Shown: positions 1 through 8,444, counted from the stretch's first letter. The stretch: DNA of 64,000 bases from Candidatus Zhuqueibacterota bacterium (GCA_022616415.1 JAKEEU010000065.1:1-64000), one strand, 5' to 3'. Numbers and translations are program-made. The notes: generated by a model not told the origin, from the sequence alone.

Positions 1-117
1 ATCGATAAACAGCTAAGGCACGAGCCAACAATTAAGACAAAACACCGAAAACCTATTATCGGCTTGATTCCATCGTGGGAGCATGTGGAACCTATTTGGG
101 AGTTGAGTGATGGATGA
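1..117 (+). pseudogene. RelE/ParE-like toxin fragment, broken
   Basis: Frame 1 is open from the window edge to the TGA at 115-117. It reads as the middle of a RelE/ParE-family toxin: a stretch like RQLxHEPTxxTxxRKP followed by a P-W-E-H-x-E-P-x-W-E-L segment. In intact members the W-E-L is followed by a strand of the type RVFYDV and about 30 more residues; here the frame stops three codons after W-E-L. The gene is therefore C-terminally truncated, probably by a small deletion near 106-115. Its 5' end lies outside the window. The family call is from pattern memory and is moderate; the truncation is seen directly. Confidence 0.45.
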
Positions 118-268
118 AGAACAATTGCAGTTGGGGAGCAGTGACAAATTCTGGAGACTAGTTGAAAAATGGCGCAAAGATAAAACGATTAGCCGCGCCG
201 AACTGGAACGAAGACTCAACAATAAAAATGGCAGCCGAGGAAGAAAGCAGAAAAAAAGTTCCGTATGA
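110..268 (+). CDS. 52-residue protein like a Phd-type antitoxin tail
   Basis: A short ORF starts at ATG 110, overlapping the end of the broken toxin, and stops at TGA 266-268. It contains the segment FWRLVEKWRKDKTISRAELE, which resembles C-terminal tails of Phd/YefM-like antitoxins, where an F-W-x-x-I/V-E-x-R motif is followed by K-T-I-S-R-x-x-L-E. The rest is basic and low in complexity. It could be the small remaining antitoxin of this locus or a displaced tail of the upstream toxin gene. No clear ribosome-binding site precedes it, so start choice is uncertain. Confidence 0.35.
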   Translation: MDEEQLQLGSSDKFWRLVEKWRKDKTISRAELERRLNNKNGSRGRKQKKSSV

Positions 269-407
269 GCGTCCGGTCTTTGCCAAAAAGGCGAAAAGAT
301 CGAAATTAAAGAACGAGCCGTTTATCGGAATGTGGAAAGATCGTGACGACATGAGCGATAGCGTTGCATGGGTTCGAGACCTCCGACGCCGGCACTGGAA
401 GACTTGA
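228..407 (+). CDS. small antitoxin-like protein with WKDRxDMxDSxxWVR motif
   Basis: From ATG 228 this ORF gives 59 residues. Its C-terminal half contains EPFIGMWKDRDDMSDSVAWV followed by R-x-L-R-R-x-x-W, a signature I know from the ends of short antitoxin-like proteins next to PIN or RelE toxins. The frame is also open upstream to 162 and then reads like a Phd fragment (K-N-G-x-x-I-x-R-L), overlapping the 110-268 ORF in another frame. The three overlapping pieces in 1-407 look like one decayed toxin-antitoxin locus. Function is inferred only. Confidence 0.4.
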   Translation: MAAEEESRKKVPYERPVFAKKAKRSKLKNEPFIGMWKDRDDMSDSVAWVRDLRRRHWKT

Positions 408-499
408 GATGGATAATTTCATCATAGTCTAATCGCCGCTACCGCGCTCACAATAAACGCCCCTTTACTGAGCAAAAATCAAGGGGATTATCGTTTTAT

Positions 500-663
500 G
501 GACGGGTTGAAATTACTTCCATATCCATAACGCCAACGACAGCACGAATGAAGGCATTCGCCACCGCAGCAAGCCGCTCATGGGCGTGCAATTTCATCTC
601 GAAGCATCGCCGGGGCCGGTGGACACGGCGTTTTTGTTTGATGAGTTTGTAGAGTTGATATAG
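500..663 (+). pseudogene. carA: carA 3' remnant (carbamoyl-phosphate synthase small subunit)
   Basis: The frame ending at TAG 661-663 encodes a recognisable end of CarA: H-x-x-N-A-N-D-x-T-N-E-G-I-R-H, then G-V-Q-F-H-x-E-A-S-P-G-P and a terminal L-F-D-E-F-V-E-L-I. This covers the last His and Glu of the class I glutaminase triad (residues H and E in [10 protein letters not shown]). Just upstream, at 500-520 in another frame, G-R-V-E-I-T-S matches the strand that precedes this region in CarA, so a stretch has been lost and the frame shifted near 520. No start codon or N-terminal two thirds are present. An intact carB begins at 2497, so this is the relic of a former carAB pair. Confidence 0.8.
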
Positions 664-702
664 TACTTGTTAGGTACAGTATTGTTTTGAAAGGAGCAGA
701 AC

Positions 703-1866
703 TTGAGCTACAGGACGGTGTACATTCTTGGTGCCGGCTTTTCAAGAGCGATAGGGTTATGCAAAGTTGAAGAAACCGAATTTTCTCCTCCTCTTGATTC
801 AGATTTCTTTTCTGTGTTAGATGGAAAACAACTATTAAGAGCATCATTAGCAATCAAACCTTGTCTTGCGTGCTTGCTAGATTGGGTCGGAGTTTATGAT
901 CAAATTTCTGGCAGTTTAAAAAAAGTAGATTTTTCTCTTGAGAAATTCTGGACTCAGGTTCTCTTAATGGCTAAGTTGAATTCCTCAATATCTGGCTTTC
1001 CTCAGTTCGGATTTTTGGCATCGCAGAATTGTCGATTGGTTGGTATGCCAGATGATGAAAGGAAACTATTTGATTTTCTTTCCTATCCCCAAAATGTCTT
1101 TAATGATGAAGGAATGGTATTAGATTTTGCGGATTATGAAATTCAAAAATTGATCTTTGAAGTCTACTCTACAATAAGCTATTCACATGACAATGAGAGC
1201 CTAATCGAAAAGTTTAAAAAAATTGTAGATGGCGATTCGATAGTCAGTTTTAATTATGATTGTCTAGTTGAGAAGATCTTTGGTTCGCACTTATTATTTT
1301 CGTATGCTGATCGCAATAATTTGCAAGACGAGAGCTCGATTATTATGAAACCCCATGGAAGTTTGGGTTGGCTAGTGCGCAAACGTTTCTCACGAATAAA
1401 CAAAAAAGAAATAGAAGTCTTGGACCATATTATCATGCGAGCCCCTGAAGATTCAGGTTTTTCTATTGAAGAAAAAAACGACCATGAATTGATTAGTAAG
1501 ATGCCAATAATCATACCAATGGCACCGGGAAAGGAAAACTTCGTGTCCGGGCTTGATCCGCAGAGAATGGAACTTTGGGGTGATAATGCTTCTAATAGTA
1601 AGAATGAGTTCATTGATTGTATAGTGTCTTATGCCAAAATGCTTCAGAGAATCAGAGACGCTCAACGCGTTGTTTTCATAGGTTACTCTTTTCCAGCTAC
1701 TGATTATGAATCAATAACCTTGTTGGATTTGGCTTTCAATAGCTCCCCTCAAAAGGAAATCCATATCTGTGTAAAAGGAGACAGCATTCCTGATTCCAAA
1801 ATACGTTGGAACAAAGTGACATACTACAAAGATGGTTTTGAGCAATTCGTTAATGAATTCATTTAA
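703..1866 (+). CDS. SIR2-domain protein, probable NADase
   Basis: Predicted 387-residue cytoplasmic protein of the SIR2-like superfamily (SIR2_2 type). Visible motifs: ILGAGFSRA at residues 7-15 (NAD-binding GAGFS), PPLDSDFF near 30, SFNYDCLVEK near 180 with the conserved Asn, KPHGSLGW near 215 with the probable catalytic His, and GYSFPATDYE near 327. Proteins of this group often act as NAD-depleting effectors in antiphage systems, alone or with a partner; that role here is inference. The start is TTG 703, chosen because AAAGGAG lies about 7 bases upstream and the GAGFS strand would follow directly. Codon use is strongly AT-rich compared with carB, indicating recent transfer. No typical second defence gene (TIR, Argonaute, helicase) is adjacent. 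Confidence 0.75.
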   Translation: MSYRTVYILGAGFSRAIGLCKVEETEFSPPLDSDFFSVLDGKQLLRASLAIKPCLACLLDWVGVYDQISGSLKKVDFSLEKFWTQVLLMAKLNSSISGFPQFGFLASQNCRLVGMPDDERKLFDFLSYPQNVFNDEGMVLDFADYEIQKLIFEVYSTISYSHDNESLIEKFKKIVDGDSIVSFNYDCLVEKIFGSHLLFSYADRNNLQDESSIIMKPHGSLGWLVRKRFSRINKKEIEVLDHIIMRAPEDSGFSIEEKNDHELISKMPIIIPMAPGKENFVSGLDPQRMELWGDNASNSKNEFIDCIVSYAKMLQRIRDAQRVVFIGYSFPATDYESITLLDLAFNSSPQKEIHICVKGDSIPDSKIRWNKVTYYKDGFEQFVNEFI

Positions 1867-1924
1867 TACTGCAACGATCAGCGTTAGGCGCACTTGAATT
1901 GAAAACACTAAAAGGGAATGAATT

Positions 1925-2413
1925 ATGAAAAAGATTATCGTGTTCACTTTTACGCTCTTAATTTCACGATCAGTTTACGGGCAAGAGCAATCATCGGTCT
2001 TGCAATGCAAATGCAATGAAAAAATAAATAAAGATTATGTATTTCTTTTATCTGACACCATCAAGGATTTTAAGGAAAAAAAGTGGCTACCTATCAAAAC
2101 AGTTTCGCGAGAAGTAATGAATCAGGAACTGATATTAAGAGACAAGATTTTTGCTAAATTAGATTCTAAAACCCCTATAATTAAAAGCATCACTCCTCCT
2201 CATGGATATTTCCCCGAAGGAGAAATTACTGAATTTGAGGGTTCTTTGATTCATCGTTCTGGATCAATACTGATGATAAAATGGGAAAACCCATCTGCGA
2301 ATAAGGTTTGGATAGCAACGATAAATCTTGAACAAAAAAAGGCCATAATAACTGAATCGTACGAGGGGCTGACATCATTTGGAATTAATATAGAAATTCT
2401 GGACTGTAAGTAA
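1925..2413 (+). CDS. secreted protein of unknown function
   Basis: The 162-residue product starts with a signal peptide (K-K-x-I basic end, hydrophobic stretch to about residue 15, probable cleavage after V-Y-G). The mature part has a Q-C-K-C near its start and a C near its end (I-L-D-C-K), which could form a disulfide. I do not recognise the family. The gene is AT-rich like the SIR2 gene 58 bases upstream, and an AAGGGAATGAATT segment precedes its ATG. The pair probably arrived together, but no functional link can be shown from the sequence. Confidence 0.6.
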   Translation: MKKIIVFTFTLLISRSVYGQEQSSVLQCKCNEKINKDYVFLLSDTIKDFKEKKWLPIKTVSREVMNQELILRDKIFAKLDSKTPIIKSITPPHGYFPEGEITEFEGSLIHRSGSILMIKWENPSANKVWIATINLEQKKAIITESYEGLTSFGINIEILDCK

Positions 2414-2496
2414 TACCAAAGCGACTTGCTCTTCAGGGAGAAATAAATTGACACTATACTTTTTATCGTTGGTCATTCAACAGCAAGTTTTGATTC

Positions 2497-5400
2497 ATGC
2501 AGAAATTCCCTCAAAAAGTCATCATCCTCGGCAGCTCTGCCCTCAAAATCGGCGAAGCCGGTGAATTTGATTATTCCGGCAGTCAGGCGATCAAGGCGCT
2601 GAAGCAGGAAAATATTGCGACGATTCTGATCAATCCGAATATCGCGACGATACAAACTTCCGAGCATCTCGCGGACAACGTTTATTTTCTGCCGGTCAAT
2701 CCGTATTTCGTCGAAAAGGTCATTCAAAAAGAGCGGCCTGACGGCATTTTGTTGGGATTCGGCGGGCAGACGGCGTTGAACTGTGGTCTGGCTTTGGCGA
2801 AAAGCGGCGTCTTCGAGAAATACAACCTCGGCGTTCTCGGCACGCCGGTTTCCGCCATTGAAGCGACGGAAGACCGCCAACTCTTTGCCGACAAGCTGCG
2901 CGAGATCGGCGTCAAAGTGCCGCGCAGCGTGGCGGTGACTTCCCGCGCCGAGGCGGTGCGTGTTGCGCGTGAGATCGGCTTTCCGGTGATGATCCGCATT
3001 GCTTATGCGCTCGGCGGACTCGGCTCCGGCCTTTGCACCAACGAGCAGGAAGTGGCGGAGCTGGCGGATAAAGGCTTCGCTTACACCAACCAAATTCTCG
3101 TCGAAGAATATCTGCGCGGCTGGAAGGAAATCGAATACGAAGTGGTGCGCGACAGCTATGACAACTGCATCACTGTGTGCAACATGGAAAACTTCGATCC
3201 CATGGGCATTCACACCGGTGAGAGCATTGTTGTAGCGCCGAGCCAGACTTTGAGCAACAGCGAATATCACAAGCTGCGCGAGATTGCTATTCGCGTCATC
3301 CGCCATCTCGGCATCGTTGGCGAGTGTAACATTCAATACGCGCTCGATCCCAAGTCCGAAGATTACCGCGTCATCGAAGTCAACGCGCGGCTCTCGCGCA
3401 GCTCGGCACTGGCTTCGAAGGCGACCGGCTATCCGCTCGCGTTCATCGCCGCAAAATTAGCGCTCGGCCACAGCCTGGTTGATCTCAAAAATCAGATCAC
3501 GCAAACGACGATGGCCTGCTTCGAGCCGGCGCTGGATTACGTCGTCGTCAAAATTCCGCGCTGGGATTTGAAAAAGTTTCGCAACGTTTCCAAGCGCCTC
3601 GGCTCCGGCATGAAATCCGTCGGTGAGGTGATGGCGATCGGCCGCAATTTCGAGGAAGCGTTGCAAAAAGCGTTGCGCATGCTCGAGATCGGCGTACACG
3701 GCGTGATCGGCAACGACCATCTCAAATTCGGCAATCTCGAAGAGGAATTGCAGAATCCTACCGATGAGCGCGTCTTCGCGATCCCGTTGGCGCTGCAAGC
3801 CGGCTTTTCGATTGACCGCATTCATGAATTGACGCACATCGACAAATGGTTTCTGTACAAAATTAAAAACGTTTTGGATATTGCGGAGAAGCTGAAAGTT
3901 TATGCCGGCGGCGTTTGCCCGAAAGGCATTTTGCAGGATGCCAAAAAAGCCGGATTTTCAGATACGCAAATCGCCAAATTTCTCGGTACGCAAGCGCCGG
4001 AGGTGCGCGCCATGCGCCGCAATTACGGCCTGGCGCCGGTGGTGAAGCAGATCGACACGCTCGCTGCGGAATATCCCGCGCAGACGAATTTCCTTTATTT
4101 GACCTACAACGGCAGCGCCGACGACGTGGCGCCGAGCGGCAAAAAATCCGTGATCGTGCTCGGTTCCGGCGTGTACCGCATCGGCAGCTCGGTGGAGTTT
4201 GATTGGTGCTGCGTCAATGCGGTGATGACGCTCAAAAAGCTCGGCTATCACACCGTTATGATCAACTACAATCCGGAAACGGTGAGCACCGATTACGACG
4301 AGTGCGACCGGCTTTATTTTGAAGAGCTGCGCCTGGAGACGATCGCGGAAATTTACGAGAAAGAACAGGCGCTCGGCATCATCATCGCGATGGGCGGGCA
4401 AACGCCGAATAATCTCTCGCTCAAGCTGCACGACGCCGGCATGAAAATTCTCGGCACCTCGCCGGAGATGATTGACCGCGCCGAGGATCGCCATAAATTT
4501 TCTTCGTTGCTCGACCAACTCGGCATCGACCAACCAGTGTGGCAAGAACTAAGCTCGATAGAGGAAGCCAAAGCCTTTGCGCAAAAAGCCGAGTATCCGG
4601 TGCTGGTGCGCCCGTCTTATGTGTTGAGCGGTTCAGCGATGAGTGTGGCGGTGAACGATCAGGAATTAGCTAAATTTTTAAACAAAGCCACTGCCATTTC
4701 CGCGGAACATCCGGTCGTCATCAGCAAGTTCATTGAGAACGCCAAAGAGATTGAATTTGACGGCGTGGCCAAGGCCGGTGAGGTGTTGGTTTACGCCATC
4801 AGCGAGCACGTTGAGAATGCCGGCGTGCATTCCGGCGACGCGACGTTGGTGCTGCCGCCGCAACACGCTTCGCTCGAAACCATTCGCCGCGTCCGCGCGA
4901 TCTCCAAAAAAATCGCCGCGGCGCTGGAGATCAGCGGGCCGTTCAATATTCAGTTCATCGCGCGCGACAACGACGTGAAGGTGATCGAATGCAACTTGCG
5001 CGCCTCGCGCAGTTTTCCGTTCGTTTCAAAAGTCTACAAAACCAATTTTATCGATCTCGCGACGCGCGTGATCATGAACGCGCCGGCCGCCAAATTCGAC
5101 CGCTCTTTTATGGAGCTTGAATACGTCGGCGTCAAAGCGCCGCAGTTTTCTTTCACGCGACTGCAAGGCGCCGATCCGACGCTCGGCGTCGAAATGAGCT
5201 CCACCGGCGAGGTCGGCTGTCTCGGCGATGATTTTGCCGAGGCCTTTCTCAAAGCCATGCTCTCGGTCGGCTACAAGCTGCCGATCCGCAGCGTTTTGCT
5301 CTCCACCGGCCCGCTCGAAGGCAAGGCGGAATTTGTGGCGAGCGCCAAGGCCCTGCAAAATTCCGGCGTCCGGCTTTACGCCACGCGCGGCACCGCGGAG

Positions 5401-5691
5401 TTCATGCGGCAGTACGGCATCGAGACCGAGGTGTTGAATTGGCCGACGGAGAAGGAGAGCCCCAACGTTTTGGAATACCTTGCCGAGCGCAAAATCGATT
5501 TGGTGATCAACATTCCCAAGAATTATCAAGAAGAAGAACTGACGAACGATTACATCATCCGCCGCAAAGCCGTTGATTTCGATATCCCGCTGATCACCGG
5601 GCTGCATCTCGCCAGGCGCTTCGTCGAAACCATCGTCGCGAAGCGTGTGGAGGATTTGCAGATCAAAAGCTGGGACGAATACGGCAGGTGA
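2497..5691 (+). CDS. carB: carbamoyl-phosphate synthase large subunit
   Basis: CarB, 1064 residues, close to the usual 1070. It makes carbamoyl phosphate from bicarbonate, ammonia (from the CarA glutaminase) and two ATP, feeding arginine and pyrimidine synthesis. The two homologous ATP-grasp halves are visible: the first starts with VIILGSSALKIGEAGEFDYS and has the NMENFDPMGIHTGES and VIEVNARLSRSSALASKATG segments; the second starts near residue 555 with VIVLGSGVYRIGSSVEFDW and NPETVSTDYDECDRLYF, and has VIECNLRASRSFPFVSK. An MGS-like allosteric domain follows from about residue 930. The GSSALKIGEAGEFDYSGSQA variant is the one common in Bacteroidota-like CarB. The neighbouring carA is only a remnant, so the glutaminase subunit must come from elsewhere or be missing. 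Confidence 0.97.
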   Translation: MQKFPQKVIILGSSALKIGEAGEFDYSGSQAIKALKQENIATILINPNIATIQTSEHLADNVYFLPVNPYFVEKVIQKERPDGILLGFGGQTALNCGLALAKSGVFEKYNLGVLGTPVSAIEATEDRQLFADKLREIGVKVPRSVAVTSRAEAVRVAREIGFPVMIRIAYALGGLGSGLCTNEQEVAELADKGFAYTNQILVEEYLRGWKEIEYEVVRDSYDNCITVCNMENFDPMGIHTGESIVVAPSQTLSNSEYHKLREIAIRVIRHLGIVGECNIQYALDPKSEDYRVIEVNARLSRSSALASKATGYPLAFIAAKLALGHSLVDLKNQITQTTMACFEPALDYVVVKIPRWDLKKFRNVSKRLGSGMKSVGEVMAIGRNFEEALQKALRMLEIGVHGVIGNDHLKFGNLEEELQNPTDERVFAIPLALQAGFSIDRIHELTHIDKWFLYKIKNVLDIAEKLKVYAGGVCPKGILQDAKKAGFSDTQIAKFLGTQAPEVRAMRRNYGLAPVVKQIDTLAAEYPAQTNFLYLTYNGSADDVAPSGKKSVIVLGSGVYRIGSSVEFDWCCVNAVMTLKKLGYHTVMINYNPETVSTDYDECDRLYFEELRLETIAEIYEKEQALGIIIAMGGQTPNNLSLKLHDAGMKILGTSPEMIDRAEDRHKFSSLLDQLGIDQPVWQELSSIEEAKAFAQKAEYPVLVRPSYVLSGSAMSVAVNDQELAKFLNKATAISAEHPVVISKFIENAKEIEFDGVAKAGEVLVYAISEHVENAGVHSGDATLVLPPQHASLETIRRVRAISKKIAAALEISGPFNIQFIARDNDVKVIECNLRASRSFPFVSKVYKTNFIDLATRVIMNAPAAKFDRSFMELEYVGVKAPQFSFTRLQGADPTLGVEMSSTGEVGCLGDDFAEAFLKAMLSVGYKLPIRSVLLSTGPLEGKAEFVASAKALQNSGVRLYATRGTAEFMRQYGIETEVLNWPTEKESPNVLEYLAERKIDLVINIPKNYQEEELTNDYIIRRKAVDFDIPLITGLHLARRFVETIVAKRVEDLQIKSWDEYGR

Positions 5692-6124
5692 AAGGCAAAA
5701 AGATAAAATAGAAAAAGAAGAAAGGGGCAATAACTATTCAGCCCACATTTTACGTGTCATTCTGGAAGAATCTTTTTTCGTACAAGTACTGTGCTCGAAT
5801 TGAAAAAAGATCCCGCCACGGCGGGATGAAAAGTTCTTTTATACTGTGAATTTTGCAGACGCCAAAAAGAACCGAGGCTGGTTCTTTGATTTGGGTGCAA
5901 TTCCCAAGAGTTGTTTTTTTGACGGGATTACAAGATTTGCAGGATTTCAAAAAAATCGGGGCGATCCTGTCAAAAAGACAAGGTCCTATCGTTTGCGATC
6001 AACTTTTCGGAATTGCTCCCCTTTGATTTTGGATGGTGTAATACCTGATTTTTATGCCGCTTTAGCGGCATTTCACATTTTAGCCCCATGCCTTCAGGCT
6101 GGGGCGACGGAATAAAACACCACC
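5692..6124 (+). other. 433-bp intergenic region with several hairpins and repeats
   Basis: No credible gene. In order it holds: the box CAATAACTATTCAG (5728-5741) and a dispersed repeat to about 5811; a short hairpin ATCCCGC-CACG-GCGGGAT (5810-5827); a block of GGATT/ACAAGATT/GCAGGATTT words with a matching GATCCTGTC (about 5919-5983), of the widespread 'acaggatt' repeat type; and two hairpins near the next gene, ATGCCGC-TTTA-GCGGCAT (about 6053) and AGCCCC...GGGGC (about 6082-6107). One may end the carB transcript, but none has a clean T-run. Confidence 0.6.
5731..5811. repeat. dispersed palindromic repeat, copy 1 (partial)
   Basis: The box TAACTATTCAG (5731-5741) and the core TGTCATTC...GAATC...CGTACAAG...GTGCTCGAA...GAAAAAAGAT (5755-5811) also occur at 15931-16050. 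The core from about 5770 matches the reverse complement of the later copy with only a few differences over about 42 bases. The right-hand terminal box seen in the other copy is absent here, so this copy looks truncated or replaced by the GC-rich hairpin that follows. Confidence 0.65.
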
Positions 6125-7063
6125 ATGTTCCAAAGCGAGCTATTCATTCCTGCCGCGCTCGACCATAAAGAAAAAGGCTTGCGGCAATTGGAAGCGTTCG
6201 ACTTCAAAACGGCGGCTGAAAGTTTTGCGATCGCTAAAGAGATCGATCCCTATCTCGCCGATCTTGATTTTCTCATTCTGCTCGCTGAATACGGTCGTGA
6301 TCATGGCGTCAAGCCCAAAACTTCGGCGACAAATTTGGCAGCGTTCTGGCATCGCGCCAAGAAAAATTTTGATGAAGGTGATTTGCCTCTTGCAGCGCAC
6401 CGGCATTTGCAGCAGTTGCTCGCGCGGCGTTTGTTGCAGATCGCGCAATTTACGCCGGCAGGATTCTGCGGTGAGAAAGAAAAGATTTTGCACCGTGGCG
6501 TTTTGCACGCAACGCTCAATCAATGGCAGGAAGCACATCAGTCGCTGCTGAACCTCGTCACCGAGGCGAGAGAACAAGCATGGCCTTTGCACTGGGGCCA
6601 TCTCGGCGATGCCGCGCACGTGCTGCGGCGTTGGAAGGACGCCAACATGGCTTATATCTGCGCCTTGTTCGGCGGCCCGCATGAAATCGATCTGCATACG
6701 CTGCAACATGCGGAATTGCGCGAGGTTCTCGAGACGGCAAGGCGGGAGGTGGATGACGAAAATTTGGCGCGTGCCCTTTGGCCCATCCACATTTGGATGA
6801 AAGGTATCGTACAAATTCCGCGCGGCAATACTTTTTTGCTGCCGTTGGTGCAAAAACAGCGTTCCCTCATCGGCAGCGAGCTGATGCTCGAGCCGGCGCA
6901 GCGCGCCCGCCAATTTTCGCTCTGCCTTTACATCGATCAATCCGGCTTGCAAGGCGAAATTCAATTCGATGCGCGCGCCGAAATGAAGAATTTAGAACCG
7001 GAGATGTTTTCTCGCTATTTGCAAGAGGTTGAACACCGTGCTGCACAATCAAAGCCGCGATAA
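6125..7063 (+). CDS. hypothetical protein with TPR-like helices
   Basis: Predicted 312-residue soluble protein. The start reads like one TPR unit (K-x-x-G-L-x-Q-L-x-x-F-D-F-K-T-A-A-E-S-F near residues 17-37, then K-E-I-D-P), and residues 85-215 are rich in paired amphipathic helices (for example W-Q-E-A-H-Q-S-L near 152 and W-K-D-A-N-M-A-Y near 185). The C-terminal 90 residues are predicted mixed strand and helix and unfamiliar. It has no signal peptide. No strong ribosome-binding site precedes ATG 6125, but a later start would cut the TPR. Family not recognised; a scaffold or binding role is only a guess from the repeats. Confidence 0.6.
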   Translation: MFQSELFIPAALDHKEKGLRQLEAFDFKTAAESFAIAKEIDPYLADLDFLILLAEYGRDHGVKPKTSATNLAAFWHRAKKNFDEGDLPLAAHRHLQQLLARRLLQIAQFTPAGFCGEKEKILHRGVLHATLNQWQEAHQSLLNLVTEAREQAWPLHWGHLGDAAHVLRRWKDANMAYICALFGGPHEIDLHTLQHAELREVLETARREVDDENLARALWPIHIWMKGIVQIPRGNTFLLPLVQKQRSLIGSELMLEPAQRARQFSLCLYIDQSGLQGEIQFDARAEMKNLEPEMFSRYLQEVEHRAAQSKPR

Positions 7064-7143
7064 TCATCTCTTGCTTTTTCCGAAATAAATTCTTAAATTT
7101 GATTTGTAGGTTGACAGGTCTGTACCGATTATACCCGAGCGCG

Positions 7144-7285
7144 TGGGCCTTTGGTTCGGCTCCTCAGCAACATGAGGTTTTCCGAAAATTCATCACGGTG
7201 GGCGAGTCTCGCCCGCGGGATGGTGCGTGAGGCTGGTGCTGAGGCGAAGGACGGCGCGGAGAGGGGTTCGGAAGGTGCAGGCCTT
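7144..7285 (+). ncRNA. candidate structured RNA, rod-like
   Basis: This GC-rich stretch in the 311-bp gap before the terC gene has no convincing ORF but folds on paper as a long rod. GGGCCTTT near 7145 can pair with GGAAGG...AGGCC near 7270-7283; CTCC (7160s) with GGAG (7257-7262); CATCAC...GGTG with CGGGATGGTG; and the tip is GGGCGAG-TCT-CGCCC at 7200-7213. A TTGACA lies at 7111-7116 and a T-run follows at 7283-7287. The rod shape recalls 6S RNA, and a leader riboswitch for terC was also considered, but no family consensus was recognised. Confidence 0.3.
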
Positions 7286-7374
7286 TTCTCATTTTGGCAA
7301 TCGCGAAGATATTTTTATAATAAACAACTTCTGATTTCATCGCGAGCCGCTTGGCGACTCAAAATCGAATCTTT

Positions 7375-8382
7375 ATGATTTCCCCAGAAACAATTCTTTG
7401 GATTATTTTCGGGGTTTTTATCACCGGGATGCTCCTGCTCGATCTGGGAATTTTGAACCGCAAAGTCCACGTGCTTTCGATAAAGGAGGCGACGATCTGG
7501 TCCATCGTGTGGATCGTCTCGTCCCTGCTCTTTGCATCGGGCATTTATTATTTGGAGGGGGAAGCCAAAGCCATGGAGTTTATTGCCGGCTACCTGATTG
7601 AGAAATCGCTCAGCACCGACAATATTTTTGTGTTCATCATGATTTTTGCTTATTTCAACGTCAGCCCGTTGCAGCAGCCGCGGGTGTTGAAATGGGGCAT
7701 CCTCGGCGCGATCATCATGCGCGGGTTGTTGATTGCCACCGGCGTGACGTTGATCAAGCAATTTCACTGGATGACCTACGTGTTTGGCGGCTTGCTGGCG
7801 ATGACCGTCATCAAAATGATCTTGCAAGGCGACGAAAAATTCGACCCGAGCAAAAGCTGGGCGTTGAAGTTGTTGCGGGCGGTCGTGCCGGTCAGCAAGC
7901 GTTATTATGGCGAGCATTTTTTTGTGCGCGCCGGCAAAGGCTTCTTCGCCACGCCGCTGCTCATGGTTCTCGTCGTCGTGGAAAGCTCGGATTTGATCTT
8001 CGCGCTCGACTCCATTCCGGCGATCTTCGCCGTCACCACCGATCCGTTCATCGTCTACACCTCGAATATTTTCGCCATCCTCGGCCTGCGCGCGCTTTAT
8101 TTCGTCCTGGCCGGCATGGCGCAGGTTTTTGAATATTTGAAGCCGGGCATCATCATCATTCTGGCCTTTGTGGCCGTCAAAATGCTGATCGTCGAATTTT
8201 ATAAAATCCCCATCGGCGCTTCTCTCGCCGTTATCGGCGGCGTGTTGACGATTTCCATCTTCGCCTCGTGGATCAACTTGCGCCGGAATGGGCAATCGCT
8301 GCGCGACAAAATGCGCACGCCGGATCCGATGCTTCCTATTCAACCGGAGCATGATCACACCCGGCGCGTCGCCGCTAAATAA
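7375..8382 (+). CDS. TerC/Alx-family integral membrane protein
   Basis: Inner-membrane protein of 335 residues with about nine hydrophobic segments. The first third carries the TerC features: LLDLGILNRKVHVLSIKEA, then the acidic segment EKSLSTDNIFVF; near residue 205 ESSDLIFALDSIPAIFAVT gives the second conserved acidic motif. These Asp residues are thought to bind manganese or related metal ions in the family, whose members (Alx, MeeF/MeeY) export Mn2+; the substrate here is inferred. I prefer ATG 7375 over the in-frame TTG at 7351 because MISPETILWI matches family N-termini. It is followed by tRNA-Leu in the same direction. Confidence 0.9.
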   Translation: MISPETILWIIFGVFITGMLLLDLGILNRKVHVLSIKEATIWSIVWIVSSLLFASGIYYLEGEAKAMEFIAGYLIEKSLSTDNIFVFIMIFAYFNVSPLQQPRVLKWGILGAIIMRGLLIATGVTLIKQFHWMTYVFGGLLAMTVIKMILQGDEKFDPSKSWALKLLRAVVPVSKRYYGEHFFVRAGKGFFATPLLMVLVVVESSDLIFALDSIPAIFAVTTDPFIVYTSNIFAILGLRALYFVLAGMAQVFEYLKPGIIIILAFVAVKMLIVEFYKIPIGASLAVIGGVLTISIFASWINLRRNGQSLRDKMRTPDPMLPIQPEHDHTRRVAAK

Positions 8383-8444
8383 CCCCGGCGACAAAAATCT
8401 TGACTTTTTTGGGGCAGTTTGATATATTATTTTATTGAGTATTT

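Noticed and set aside
1867..1895. Full integron attC site
   Set aside because: Only the GTTAGGC half is present; no matching RYYYAAC half with an inverted fold could be found.
5846..6115. 89-codon open frame between carB and the next gene
   Set aside because: It runs through acaggatt-type repeats and two hairpins, has no ribosome-binding site and no family-like sequence.
7255..7283. SRP RNA core-like piece (GGTTCGGAAGGTGCAGGCC)
   Set aside because: It resembles the GGAA-tetraloop region of 4.5S RNA, but the opposite strand of the helix does not match.
7064..7374. yybP-ykoY manganese riboswitch before terC
   Set aside because: The expected genomic context fits, but I could not find the conserved core of the motif; the pairing pattern is a simple rod.
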